This document shows, in pieces, positions 17,289-25,370 of a stretch of DNA of 64,000 nucleotides. The notes under the pieces were generated by a model that was not told the origin of the DNA, searched no databases, and saw only the letters and a list, made by a program, of their open reading frames with translations. This DNA is from an uncultured Lachnospiraceae bacterium (GTDB lineage: Bacteria > Bacillota > Clostridia > Lachnospirales > Lachnospiraceae), in NCBI GenBank assembly GCA_910586205.1, contig CAJUGD010000001.1, positions 257,427-321,426 on the forward strand. The letters are read 5' to 3'. Position numbers and translations under genes: made by a program. The number at the start of each line of letters is the position of its first letter. Position 1 is the stretch's first letter.

Positions 17289-18731
17289 ATGAAGTTTTAT
17301 AGATTGGTGATAATGCTGGTAATGAATGGAGTCTTAGTTTTCAACATACCATTTTCGGCAGCGGCAGCGTCTTTCCAGGCGCAGGTATCCGGCAGTAGTA
17401 TGACAGAAACAAAGGAAATAGAGGAAACAAAAGAAACAAAGGAAACAGGAGAATCGAGAGAATCAAAGAAAACGGCTGATGGTATGGCGCAGAAAGAGCA
17501 GCATACATATAAAGAGCAGCATACATGTAAAGAACAGCATACACGCAACGAGCAGGGATTTTCCATGCGGACATATGGTCCGGGAGTAGATAATTTATCT
17601 TCAGGGGATCCTTATGCACAGTATCAGTGGGGGTTGAGAAATGACGGACAACTGCAATATCTGGAAGTGGTAAACCGCTTTAAGGACAGCAACCCTAAGC
17701 TGGCAGAGGCCATTGATCTGGCTAATTTGTTAGGGATCCCTGCGCCGGTGGTACAAGGACCCAGCGCATATGAAATACAGACGACCAATTCAGTAAAGGG
17801 AATTGACATTAATATTCAGCCGGCTTGGGAATTGTATGATAACAGCGTTGAGGAACATCGTCAGGTGATTGTAGCCGTAATTGACACAGGAGTTGATATT
17901 TATCATCCGGATATTAAGGATGCAATATGGGTGAATGAGGATGAGATTCCAGGGGATGGCATTGATAATGACGGGAATGGATATGTAGATGATGTAAATG
18001 GGTGGAATTTTTTCCACAACAATAGTCAGGTGTTTGTGGGAGAGGAGGATGATCACGGCACTCATGCAGTAGGAACCATTGCGGCTGTGCGCAGCTCTTT
18101 GGGAATAGCAGGGATTGCGGATAATAAGTATGTGAAAATTATGGTTTTGAAAGCCTTAGGTACAGAGCTTGGAATCGGAGAGGAAACAGCAGTGATTGAG
18201 GCTATCCGGTATGCAGAGGATAATGGAGCGTCAATTTGTAATTTGAGTTTTGGAACGGAAATCTATTACCCAAATCTTGAGAAAGTGATGCGGGAATCGA
18301 ATATGCTTTTTATCAGTGCGGCCGGCAATGGGGATAAGAATGGAATCGGCATGAATGCAGATATAAATCCGGATTATCCGGCAGCATTTAACCTGGATAA
18401 CAGTATCTCCGTAGCAAATCTGATGTTTGACGGAAATCTGGCAAAGAGTTCAAATTACAGTGCAAACCTTGTGGATGTTGCAGCTCCGGGAACCTACATT
18501 GTCAGTACCACAGCAGGAGGATCTTATGGATTTATGACAGGAACCTCTATGGCGGCGCCGATGGTGACAGGTGTGGCAGCCCTTGTCTATTCTTACCGGA
18601 CAGATTTTAGTCTGCAGGATGTGAAAGAGGCATTGCTCAATTCAGCCAGGCCATTGGATGGACTTGAAGGGAAGATCGTGTCAGGAGGCGTTGTGGATGC
18701 TTATGCGGCGCTGATGTATGGAAGGCAGTAA
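17289..18731 (+). CDS. Exported subtilisin-like serine protease (S8)
   Basis: The 480-residue protein starts with a signal peptide (VIMLVMNGVLVFNI, cleavage near SAAAAS), then a Glu/Lys/Thr-rich linker with four EQH/EQ repeats (EQHTYKEQHTCKEQHTRNEQ). The S8 domain follows, with the full triad: D in VIDTGVDIYHPD (about 199), H in DDHGTHAVG (about 255), S in GTSMAAPM (about 419). DNDGNGYVDD in the insert may bind calcium. No C-terminal anchor is seen, so it is probably secreted or held by the linker. Substrate unknown. It has its own terminator and is transcribed alone, just outside the decayed island. Confidence 0.92.
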   Translation: MKFYRLVIMLVMNGVLVFNIPFSAAAASFQAQVSGSSMTETKEIEETKETKETGESRESKKTADGMAQKEQHTYKEQHTCKEQHTRNEQGFSMRTYGPGVDNLSSGDPYAQYQWGLRNDGQLQYLEVVNRFKDSNPKLAEAIDLANLLGIPAPVVQGPSAYEIQTTNSVKGIDINIQPAWELYDNSVEEHRQVIVAVIDTGVDIYHPDIKDAIWVNEDEIPGDGIDNDGNGYVDDVNGWNFFHNNSQVFVGEEDDHGTHAVGTIAAVRSSLGIAGIADNKYVKIMVLKALGTELGIGEETAVIEAIRYAEDNGASICNLSFGTEIYYPNLEKVMRESNMLFISAAGNGDKNGIGMNADINPDYPAAFNLDNSISVANLMFDGNLAKSSNYSANLVDVAAPGTYIVSTTAGGSYGFMTGTSMAAPMVTGVAALVYSYRTDFSLQDVKEALLNSARPLDGLEGKIVSGGVVDAYAALMYGRQ

Positions 18732-18737
18732 AAAAGA

Positions 18738-18785
18738 TGCCCAAAAAGAACTGATTGAAAATATCGGTTCTTTTTGGGCATTTTC
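18738..18785 (+). terminator. Intrinsic terminator after the subtilase gene
   Basis: TGCCCAAAAAGAAC (18738-18751) pairs exactly with GTTCTTTTTGGGCA (18767-18780), followed by TTTTC. It lies between convergent genes and may serve both. Confidence 0.85.
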
Positions 18786-18849
18786 AAGAATGATAAAAAG
18801 GAATTTATGAAAAACAGTATCATTACAGCTATTATTCATCTTGCTTTTT

Positions 18850-20355
18850 TCAATCGTCTGTCTCGTACATATTATCTTCTCCCATGAATCGGGGAAGGGA
18901 GTCTCTGGCTTTGCGCATTTCCATTAACCGCTTAAATTCTTCTTCCTGACCGCTTGCCTGAAGCCGCCGTCTTCGGGCTTCTCGCCGGGCAGCTAATTCA
19001 CGGGCTTCCTTTTTGCGGGAATACAAAAACCACATTACACAAATACACAGTACAGCCGCAGCCGCGGCGGCAATGCCGACAGCAATCGTGACAGCAGGAG
19101 GAAGATGAAGGGAAAACGGCAATCCTTTGCTGCCGTCTGCCTGGTCGGAACCAGAGCTGCCTGGCTGTCCGTCTGCAGTCTCGGAGGAAGAAATATTTAC
19201 TTCCAGATCAGAATCCATGGCAATGGTCATAAGGTGTGCCTTCCCAATAAAACGATCATTATAGCTGTAGCGGAGAACTGCTACTGCGTTGGCAGGAGAA
19301 TCGCTGCCCGGCGTTTCCAAGGACATGGCAGCATCCTCAAAAGAGGCGTCTTTGGGTAAGGTGATCATTTGTCCAGGTTCAATCATTAAATCAGAAGGAC
19401 GGTAGGAGACGCCATTTATATTGACGGAATCTTCACCGGTCACATAGCGTGATTCATAATCAGAAATAGCAACATTCTTAAAATGGCTGAAGCCAAATTC
19501 CAGCAAGGTTTTTCCGTCTACAAAGTATTGCGGGCGTTTTCCTTTTAACACAACAGAAATGAGACGGCGGCCGTCCTGTTCTGCATAAGTTACCAGGGTA
19601 TTGCCGGCTTTTATCAGATAACCGGTTTTTCCTGCCTTAGCAGGCGGGTAGTAAAATTCGCTGTCCGGATCTGTAGTATAGAGCAGACGATGTTCCTGAC
19701 GGATTGTGATTCCGTCGGGGTTATTGATAGTGGCAGGTATCTTGTGGTTGAGGGAAGAACTGATCCGCAGCAGATCCTTATTGTTAAATGCTGCCCTGGA
19801 AATCATCGCCATATCATAAGCTGTTACCTTTTGGGTATCTCCATTTAATCCAGATGGATTTTCAAAGTGTGTTTTGTCAGAGCAGCCTAATTGGGCGGCT
19901 TTTTCATTCATCATGTCAACAAATGCAGGAATGCTTCCGGCCACATGTTCGGCCAGGGCATTGGCAGATTGGTTGACGGAGATCAGAAGCAGGCTATAGA
20001 GGCAGTCTTCTACGGTCATCTGATCGCCTGCCACAAGGCTTAATTTGTTACCGCTGTCAGCTTCCACACTGTTCATGGCAACTTGAGAGAAGGTGACAAC
20101 CTCGTCTAATTGGCAGTGTTCCAGAACGATTAAAGCAGTCAGCAATTTGGTAATGCTGGCTGGCGGAAAGGCAGTATTAATGCTGTTCTGCCCATAAAGC
20201 AGAGCGCCTGAATCAGCGTCAATGACAGCGCCGGCTTCTGCAGAGACCCCGGTGTTTGACGGCCAGGCAGGGGGCGGTTCGGCACAAGCCGTAATAACGA
20301 GCAGGCGGCTTACAGCCAGACAGCAGCAAAGCAGATAAGTTATCTTTTGCTTCAA
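18850..20355 (-). CDS. D-alanyl-D-alanine carboxypeptidase, DacF type (PBP5-like)
   Basis: This low-molecular-weight penicillin-binding protein trims the terminal D-Ala of peptidoglycan stem peptides outside the membrane. It has a signal peptide, then the three active-site boxes: S67-I-T-K70, S126-V-N128 and K243-T-G245. A beta-rich DacF C-terminal domain follows. At about 415-440 lies a membrane segment (ITIAVGIAAAAAAVLCICVM region), and then a basic tail (RREARRRRLQ). The anchor here is a true TM helix, rather than the usual amphipathic one of PBP5. Length 501. Confidence 0.93.
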   Translation of the reverse strand: MKQKITYLLCCCLAVSRLLVITACAEPPPAWPSNTGVSAEAGAVIDADSGALLYGQNSINTAFPPASITKLLTALIVLEHCQLDEVVTFSQVAMNSVEADSGNKLSLVAGDQMTVEDCLYSLLLISVNQSANALAEHVAGSIPAFVDMMNEKAAQLGCSDKTHFENPSGLNGDTQKVTAYDMAMISRAAFNNKDLLRISSSLNHKIPATINNPDGITIRQEHRLLYTTDPDSEFYYPPAKAGKTGYLIKAGNTLVTYAEQDGRRLISVVLKGKRPQYFVDGKTLLEFGFSHFKNVAISDYESRYVTGEDSVNINGVSYRPSDLMIEPGQMITLPKDASFEDAAMSLETPGSDSPANAVAVLRYSYNDRFIGKAHLMTIAMDSDLEVNISSSETADGQPGSSGSDQADGSKGLPFSLHLPPAVTIAVGIAAAAAAVLCICVMWFLYSRKKEARELAARREARRRRLQASGQEEEFKRLMEMRKARDSLPRFMGEDNMYETDD

Positions 20356-20414
20356 TGGTTTGTCCTCCTCCTCTTTATCCCTTTGTTTTGGTTATGGTTA
20401 CATTTTACCATGTT

Positions 20415-20442
20415 ATTATAGAAAGGGGAAGAGTAAAGATAA
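20415..20442 (-). promoter_or_regulatory. Likely promoter of the carboxypeptidase gene
   Basis: On the minus strand, TTATCT (20437-20442) and TATAAT (20415-20420) are spaced by 16 nt, about 60 nt before the start codon. The -35 is weak. Confidence 0.4.
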
Positions 20443-20541
20443 TTTTTTCCACTCTGATGCTCTTTGTCCGAACTAAGCAGGCAAAAGATACTTGATGATT
20501 GGTAAAGAGAGGGTCTGAATTAAAAAAATGTTAAAATGGGG

Positions 20542-20570
20542 TTGCAATATACCCCATAGGGGTATATAAT
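20542..20570 (+). promoter_or_regulatory. csoR promoter with CsoR operator in its spacer
   Basis: -35 TTGCAA (20542-20547), 17-nt spacer, -10 TATAAT (20565-20570). The spacer contains the G-tract palindrome ATACCCC-ATA-GGGGTAT (20549-20565), the classical CsoR-binding form. Apo-CsoR bound here would block RNA polymerase; Cu(I) would release it. The -10 box overlaps an in-frame ATG at 20569, so that ATG cannot be the translation start. Confidence 0.88.
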
Positions 20571-20604
20571 GGCATTAAAGGTTAGAGGAAAGGCAGTGGA
20601 GATA

Positions 20605-20937
20605 ATGTTAGAGAAAGACAGCGAAAAAAAGAATATATCGGATTGTCAGGAATGTTGTCATAAAACCAAAGAACGTTCTGATAAGGAATACCAGGATCTT
20701 CTTCACCGTTTAAGCCGGATAGAAGGACAGGTGCGGGGGATTAAGGGAATGGTGGAAAGAGATGCCTATTGTACGGACATTTTGGTTCAGGTGGCAGCGG
20801 TTAATGCGGCGCTGAACAGTTTTAATAAGGTTCTTCTGGCTAACCATATTCGGACCTGTGTGGCTCGGGATATCCGGGAGGGAAAAGAGGAGACGATTGA
20901 TGAGCTGGTGGCTACATTGCAGAAGCTGATGAAGTGA
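20605..20937 (+). CDS. csoR: CsoR-family copper-sensing repressor
   Basis: CsoR is an all-helical tetrameric repressor released from DNA by Cu(I). The core RLSRIEGQVRGIKGMVE is the family signature. The Cu ligands are expected as Cys in DAYCTDILVQ, then His and Cys in ANHIRTCVARD, giving the C-H-C set of true copper CsoR. An extra Cys/His-rich N-terminus (DCQECCHKTK) could bind metal as well. The start is placed at ATG 20605, with GGAG just upstream, because the frame's upstream ATG at 20569 lies inside the -10 box. It precedes copA by 101 nt and should control both genes. Confidence 0.92.
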   Translation: MLEKDSEKKNISDCQECCHKTKERSDKEYQDLLHRLSRIEGQVRGIKGMVERDAYCTDILVQVAAVNAALNSFNKVLLANHIRTCVARDIREGKEETIDELVATLQKLMK

Positions 20938-21038
20938 TGGGAAACAGAGTGGACTGACAGAAGATTTTTATAACATCTATAAAGATTAAGCCAAGAGAAA
21001 GATGGTAAAATATTAATGGGAAAGGAGCTGTGTAGAAT

Positions 21039-23597
21039 ATGGAACAATATACAGTGACGGGAATGAGCTGTGCGGCGTGCAGCACTCGAGTGGAGAAGGC
21101 AGTTTCCAAGGTGGACGGAGTGACCTCTTGTTCTGTCAGCCTGCTGACCAATTCTATGGGAGTAGAGGGAGCCGCGTCTCCGGAGGCAGTGATTGCTGCC
21201 GTAGAGCAGGCAGGGTACGGAGCGTCTAAACGAGTACGCGGCGGTGCGGCAGGACAGGGAGGGGCAGGCAGCGCTGCCGGGGCAGCAGCCTTAGGATCCG
21301 GAGGGATGGCAGCGGCAGAGGATATGCTGAAAGATCGGGATACTCCGGTTTTAAAACAGCGTTTGTATTGGTCTTTGGGATTTCTGACAGTGCTGATGTA
21401 TTTCTCTATGGGGCATATGATGTGGAATTGGCCGGTTCCGGCATTTTTTGCCGGGAATCATGTGGCGGTAGGGCTTTTGCAGCTTATTCTCACAGCCATT
21501 GTCATGATCATTAATCAAAAATTTTTTATCAGCGGCATTAAGAGCCTGTGGCACCGGGCGCCTAATATGGATACTTTGGTGGCATTAGGCTCAGGAGCAT
21601 CTTTGATATACAGTATTTATGCTCTGTTTGCCATGACAGATGCACAGATAAAGGGAGATATGGCCGGAGTCATGGCGTATATGCATGAGTTTTATTTTGA
21701 GTCTGCGGCTATGATTCTTACTTTGATTACTGTGGGGAAAATGCTGGAGGCGCGGTCAAAGGGCCGGACTACAGATGCATTGAAAAGCTTGATGAAGCTG
21801 GCGCCGAAGACAGCGACTATTGTGCGGGATGGGACAGAGACAGAAGTTTCCATCGATCAAGTATTAAAGGATGATATTTTTGTGGTTCGTCCGGGAGAGA
21901 ATATTCCTGTGGACGGCGTGGTGATTGAAGGCAGCAGTGCGGTAAATGAGTCGGCGCTGACAGGTGAAAGCATTCCGGTAGATAAGGCAGAGGGAGATCA
22001 TGTATCAGCAGCTACGGTAAATCAGTCTGGTTTTATCCGGTGTAAGGCTACGCGGGTAGGAGAAGATACAACCTTGTCCCAGATTATTCAGATGGTCAGC
22101 GATGCGGCGGCTACCAAAGCGCCTATTGCCAAGGTGGCAGATAAAGTGTCAGGGGTATTTGTTCCGGCGGTCATTGCCATTGCGGCGGTGACGATTCTGG
22201 TTTGGCTGTTGGCTGGGGAGAGTATAGGATTTGCCCTTGCCAGAGGAATATCCGTGCTGGTCATTAGCTGCCCTTGTGCTCTGGGCCTGGCGACGCCAGT
22301 GGCCATTATGGTAGGAAACGGAATGGGAGCCAAAAACGGCATTATGTTTAAGACGGCAGTTTCTCTGGAAGAAGCAGGAAAGACAGAAGTGGTGGCGCTT
22401 GATAAGACTGGTACGATTACCAGTGGAGAGCCGCGTGTGACCGATTTAATGCCGGCAAAAGGGATAGAGGAAAAGATGCTTTTGGAGATGGCTTATGCCT
22501 TGGAGAAGAAAAGTGAGCATCCTCTTGCCCGGGCCGTATTGCAGGAAGCACAAGCCAGAGGACTTGCAGCAGCAGAGGTCACAGAATTTAAAGCTCTGCC
22601 AGGCAACGGATTGTCGGCGCGGCTGAACGGTGAGACTGTATGCGGCGGAAACCTTGGATTTATCAGCAGTCAGGCAAAGGTACCGGATGATATGAAAAGG
22701 CAGGCAGAGCGTCTTGCCGAGGAGGGAAAGACGCCGCTGTTTTTCAGCCAGGCAGGCTCTCTTATCGGAATTATTGCAGTGGCGGATGTGATTAAGGAGG
22801 ACAGTCCCCAGGCAGTGAGAGAACTGCAGAACATGGGAATCCATGTGGTTATGCTTACCGGGGATAATGAGCGGACAGCCAGGGCTATCGGCGCCCAGGC
22901 AGGAGTAGACGAGGTGATAGCCGGAGTGCTGCCAGACGGCAAGGAAAATGTGATTCGTTCTTTAAAACATAAGGGCAAGGTTGCAATGGTGGGCGACGGA
23001 ATCAACGATGCCCCGGCCCTTACCCGTGCGGATATCGGTATTGCCATTGGGGCAGGGACGGATATTGCCATTGACGCGGCAGATGTGGTGCTGATGAAAA
23101 GCCGTCTGAGCGATGTGCCGGCTGCCATTCGTTTAAGCAGGGCAACCCTGAAGAATATACATGAGAATCTGTTCTGGGCGTTCTTTTATAATGTGGTAGG
23201 GATTCCTTTGGCGGCAGGTTTGTGGTATCCTTTATTTGGATGGAAACTGAATCCGATGTTCGGCGCTGCGGCTATGAGCCTGTCCAGCTTTTGCGTGGTG
23301 ACGAACGCGCTGCGGCTGAACTGGTTTGATATGCATAATACAAAAGGAGAAAAAAAAATCAAAAGGAGTAAGAAGGAGGAACTGGTGATGGAGAAGACCA
23401 TGAAAATTGAAGGAATGATGTGCGGACACTGCGAGGCGCGGGTAAAGAAGTGCCTGGAAGCATTGGAAGGGGTGAATGAGGCGGCGGTGAGCCATGAAAA
23501 TGGGACTGCTGTGGTGACGCTTGGCGGGCCGGTGACAGACGAGGTGCTGAAAAAGGCTGTGGAGGATCAGGACTATAAGGTGATTTCTATTCAGTAA
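21039..23597 (+). CDS. copA: Copper-exporting P1B-type ATPase CopA with a C-terminal CopZ-like domain
   Basis: The 852-residue Cu(I) efflux pump has an N-terminal heavy-metal domain (GMSCAAC, residues 8-14), membrane helices, the actuator TGES, the metal-site CPC in ISCPCALGLATP (about 410), phosphorylation loop DKTGT (about 453) and GDGIND (about 651). The catalytic body ends near 765. A linker then leads into a second heavy-metal domain from residue 784, GMMCGHCEARVKKC, a whole CopZ chaperone. ATG 23388 opening this domain has AAGGAGG 8 nt upstream, so free CopZ may also be translated. An A9 run (23350-23358) lies in the linker. It is regulated by csoR. Confidence 0.95.
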   Translation: MEQYTVTGMSCAACSTRVEKAVSKVDGVTSCSVSLLTNSMGVEGAASPEAVIAAVEQAGYGASKRVRGGAAGQGGAGSAAGAAALGSGGMAAAEDMLKDRDTPVLKQRLYWSLGFLTVLMYFSMGHMMWNWPVPAFFAGNHVAVGLLQLILTAIVMIINQKFFISGIKSLWHRAPNMDTLVALGSGASLIYSIYALFAMTDAQIKGDMAGVMAYMHEFYFESAAMILTLITVGKMLEARSKGRTTDALKSLMKLAPKTATIVRDGTETEVSIDQVLKDDIFVVRPGENIPVDGVVIEGSSAVNESALTGESIPVDKAEGDHVSAATVNQSGFIRCKATRVGEDTTLSQIIQMVSDAAATKAPIAKVADKVSGVFVPAVIAIAAVTILVWLLAGESIGFALARGISVLVISCPCALGLATPVAIMVGNGMGAKNGIMFKTAVSLEEAGKTEVVALDKTGTITSGEPRVTDLMPAKGIEEKMLLEMAYALEKKSEHPLARAVLQEAQARGLAAAEVTEFKALPGNGLSARLNGETVCGGNLGFISSQAKVPDDMKRQAERLAEEGKTPLFFSQAGSLIGIIAVADVIKEDSPQAVRELQNMGIHVVMLTGDNERTARAIGAQAGVDEVIAGVLPDGKENVIRSLKHKGKVAMVGDGINDAPALTRADIGIAIGAGTDIAIDAADVVLMKSRLSDVPAAIRLSRATLKNIHENLFWAFFYNVVGIPLAAGLWYPLFGWKLNPMFGAAAMSLSSFCVVTNALRLNWFDMHNTKGEKKIKRSKKEELVMEKTMKIEGMMCGHCEARVKKCLEALEGVNEAAVSHENGTAVVTLGGPVTDEVLKKAVEDQDYKVISIQ
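23373..23597 (+). CDS. Internal CopZ-like copper chaperone start within copA
   Basis: AAGGAGG at 23373-23379 precedes ATG 23388 at ideal spacing, in frame with copA. Translation from here gives a 69-residue heavy-metal-associated protein with GMMCGHC, the size of a free CopZ. In the frame reached by one extra A in the upstream A9 run, TAA 23369-23371 would end CopA just before it. Separate expression is inferred from these signals only. Confidence 0.5.
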   Translation, partial: KEELVMEKTMKIEGMMCGHCEARVKKCLEALEGVNEAAVSHENGTAVVTLGGPVTDEVLKKAVEDQDYKVISIQ

Positions 23598-23652
23598 AGA
23601 GTAAACTTTAGAGCTGTTGTTTACACCATGGATGATTTAAATTAAAAATTCC

Positions 23653-23681
23653 TTGCAGCTCAAATCCTCTCATGCTATAAT
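23653..23681 (+). promoter_or_regulatory. Strong sigma-A promoter ahead of the glycan cluster
   Basis: -35 TTGCAG (23653-23658), 17-nt spacer, -10 TATAAT (23676-23681). The start site would be near 23688. This leaves an untranslated leader of about 290 nt before the Wzt start, which contains the structured element described next. Confidence 0.8.
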
Positions 23682-23687
23682 AGCGTC

Positions 23688-23816
23688 AAAGAAATGATTT
23701 CTTCGGCTTGGCCTCCTTCCGGGCGGCCAGGCTGATTTTGCAGCAGTGCTGTGTCTTATGTCATTTTTACCCTCAGTGGACAAGGGAACACACGGTTTTG
23801 CGCCACTGAGGGTATT
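23688..23816 (+). ncRNA. Putative structured leader RNA, copy 1
   Basis: The leader folds into local hairpins: TGGCC/GGCCA (23709-23729), GCTG-ATTTTG-CAGC (23731-23744), and a long terminal hairpin ACCCTCAGTGG / CCACTGAGGGT (23769-23779 with 23803-23813). The 3' hairpin, including CACGGTTTTG in its loop side, recurs at 61180-61226 with the same flanking GCTG/CAGC hairpin. Conservation of stem and loop suggests a cis-regulatory RNA or attenuator. I cannot assign it to a riboswitch class I know. No long T-run follows. Confidence 0.45.
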
Positions 23817-23978
23817 ATTCTATGATAAAATCCTGCTTTTAAACTCATTCAATAAAAAGTAAAGCATCTTGTTCTCAAAGGATTTTATAAGGCAGGTTGA
23901 AAGCAGCGGAGGTTTGTGGTATTCTTTAAGGCAAACCGACAATGCACAGATTATGAAGGGAAGAATGAGAGGAAAATC

Positions 23979-25328
23979 ATGCCGTTAGAGGAGAATATAG
24001 AATATGCTATCCGTGTGCAGGATGTGACCAAGGTGTACCGGCTGTATGATAAGCCTATTGACCGTTTGAAGGAATCGCTGAGCTTGTCTCATAAGAATTA
24101 CCACAGGGACTTTTTTGCATTGAATGGGATTTCTTTTAAGGTAAAGAAGGGGGAGACCGTAGGGATCATTGGTACCAATGGATCGGGAAAGTCAACCATA
24201 CTGAAGATTATTACGGGTGTTCTGACTCCTACCTCCGGAGAGGTGGGGGTAAACGGGGTGATTTCTGCCCTGTTGGAGTTAGGCGCAGGATTTAATATGG
24301 ATTATACAGGAATTGAGAATATCTATATGAATGGCACTATGATGGGCTTTTCCCGCCGGGACATGGAGGAAAAGCTGAAGGATATTCTGGATTTTGCAGA
24401 TATTGGTGATTTTGTGTATCAGCCTGTGAAGACTTATTCCAGCGGTATGTTTGTACGGCTGGCATTTGCGCTGGCTATTAATGTGGAGCCGGAGATTCTG
24501 ATAGTGGATGAGGCTTTGTCTGTGGGGGATGTGTTTTTTCAATCGAAATGCTACCGGAGAATGGAGGAGATCCGTCAGAACGGCACAACGATTCTCATGG
24601 TCACTCATGATATGGGCAGTGTGATCAAGTATTGTGACAGGGTGGTTTTGTTAAATAAGGGGAATTTTGTGGCAGAGGGTGCGCCGGGAAAAATGGTGGA
24701 TTTATATAAGAAGATTCTGGCTAATCAGATGGATGATCTGGAAGCAGAGCTGAGTGAGATGAATGACTTTTCCGCAGGTATGGACAGTGAGGGCGGAGAA
24801 AATGCCTGGGCAGGAGGCGATTCTTTGGGGCTGATGAAAGAACATTTGACGATTAATCCCAACCGTACCGAGTATGGGGACGGAAGGGCTGAGATCTATG
24901 ATTTAGGAATGTTTGACGAGAGAGGAAATCTGACGAACCTGCTGCTGAAAGGAGAGTATTTCACAATTCGGGAGAAGATTCGTTTTCGGTCAGAGCTCCA
25001 GGCCCCGATTTTTACTTATACAATCAAAGATAAAAAGGGAGCGGAGTTGTCTGGAACCAACACTATGTTTGAAGGGGCAGAGATCCATTCTGTGAAGGCC
25101 GGGGATGAATATGAGGTGAATTTCCGGCAGAAGATGACCCTTCAGGGCGGGGAATACCTGCTTTCTATGAGCTGCACGGGATTCGAGCAGGGGGAGCATA
25201 CCGTGTATCACCGGCTCTATGATGTGGCGAATATTACGGTGATTTCCAATAAAAATACAGTGGGAGTCTATGATATGGAGTCTCAGGTGGAGGCGAGGTA
25301 TTGTCCGGCAAAGAGCCAGGCTGAATGA
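23979..25328 (+). CDS. Wzt/TagH-type polysaccharide ABC transporter ATP-binding protein
   Basis: This is the ATPase half of an ABC exporter for a lipid-linked glycan. The 449-residue protein has Walker A GTNGSGKST (about 65-73), the YSSGM signature (about 152) and Walker B ILIVDEAL. After residue 250 comes a Wzt C-terminal beta-sandwich domain (TINPNRTEYGDGRAEIYDLG onward), which in Wzt recognises the glycan's non-reducing end. The start at ATG 23979 is preferred over GTG 23916 because AGAGGA precedes it. No permease (Wzm) gene adjoins it in this window, which is unusual. Confidence 0.92.
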   Translation: MPLEENIEYAIRVQDVTKVYRLYDKPIDRLKESLSLSHKNYHRDFFALNGISFKVKKGETVGIIGTNGSGKSTILKIITGVLTPTSGEVGVNGVISALLELGAGFNMDYTGIENIYMNGTMMGFSRRDMEEKLKDILDFADIGDFVYQPVKTYSSGMFVRLAFALAINVEPEILIVDEALSVGDVFFQSKCYRRMEEIRQNGTTILMVTHDMGSVIKYCDRVVLLNKGNFVAEGAPGKMVDLYKKILANQMDDLEAELSEMNDFSAGMDSEGGENAWAGGDSLGLMKEHLTINPNRTEYGDGRAEIYDLGMFDERGNLTNLLLKGEYFTIREKIRFRSELQAPIFTYTIKDKKGAELSGTNTMFEGAEIHSVKAGDEYEVNFRQKMTLQGGEYLLSMSCTGFEQGEHTVYHRLYDVANITVISNKNTVGVYDMESQVEARYCPAKSQAE

Positions 25329-25370
25329 ACGGCAGCAGATTCAGATTAAATACAGGTGGTGAGATCAGAC

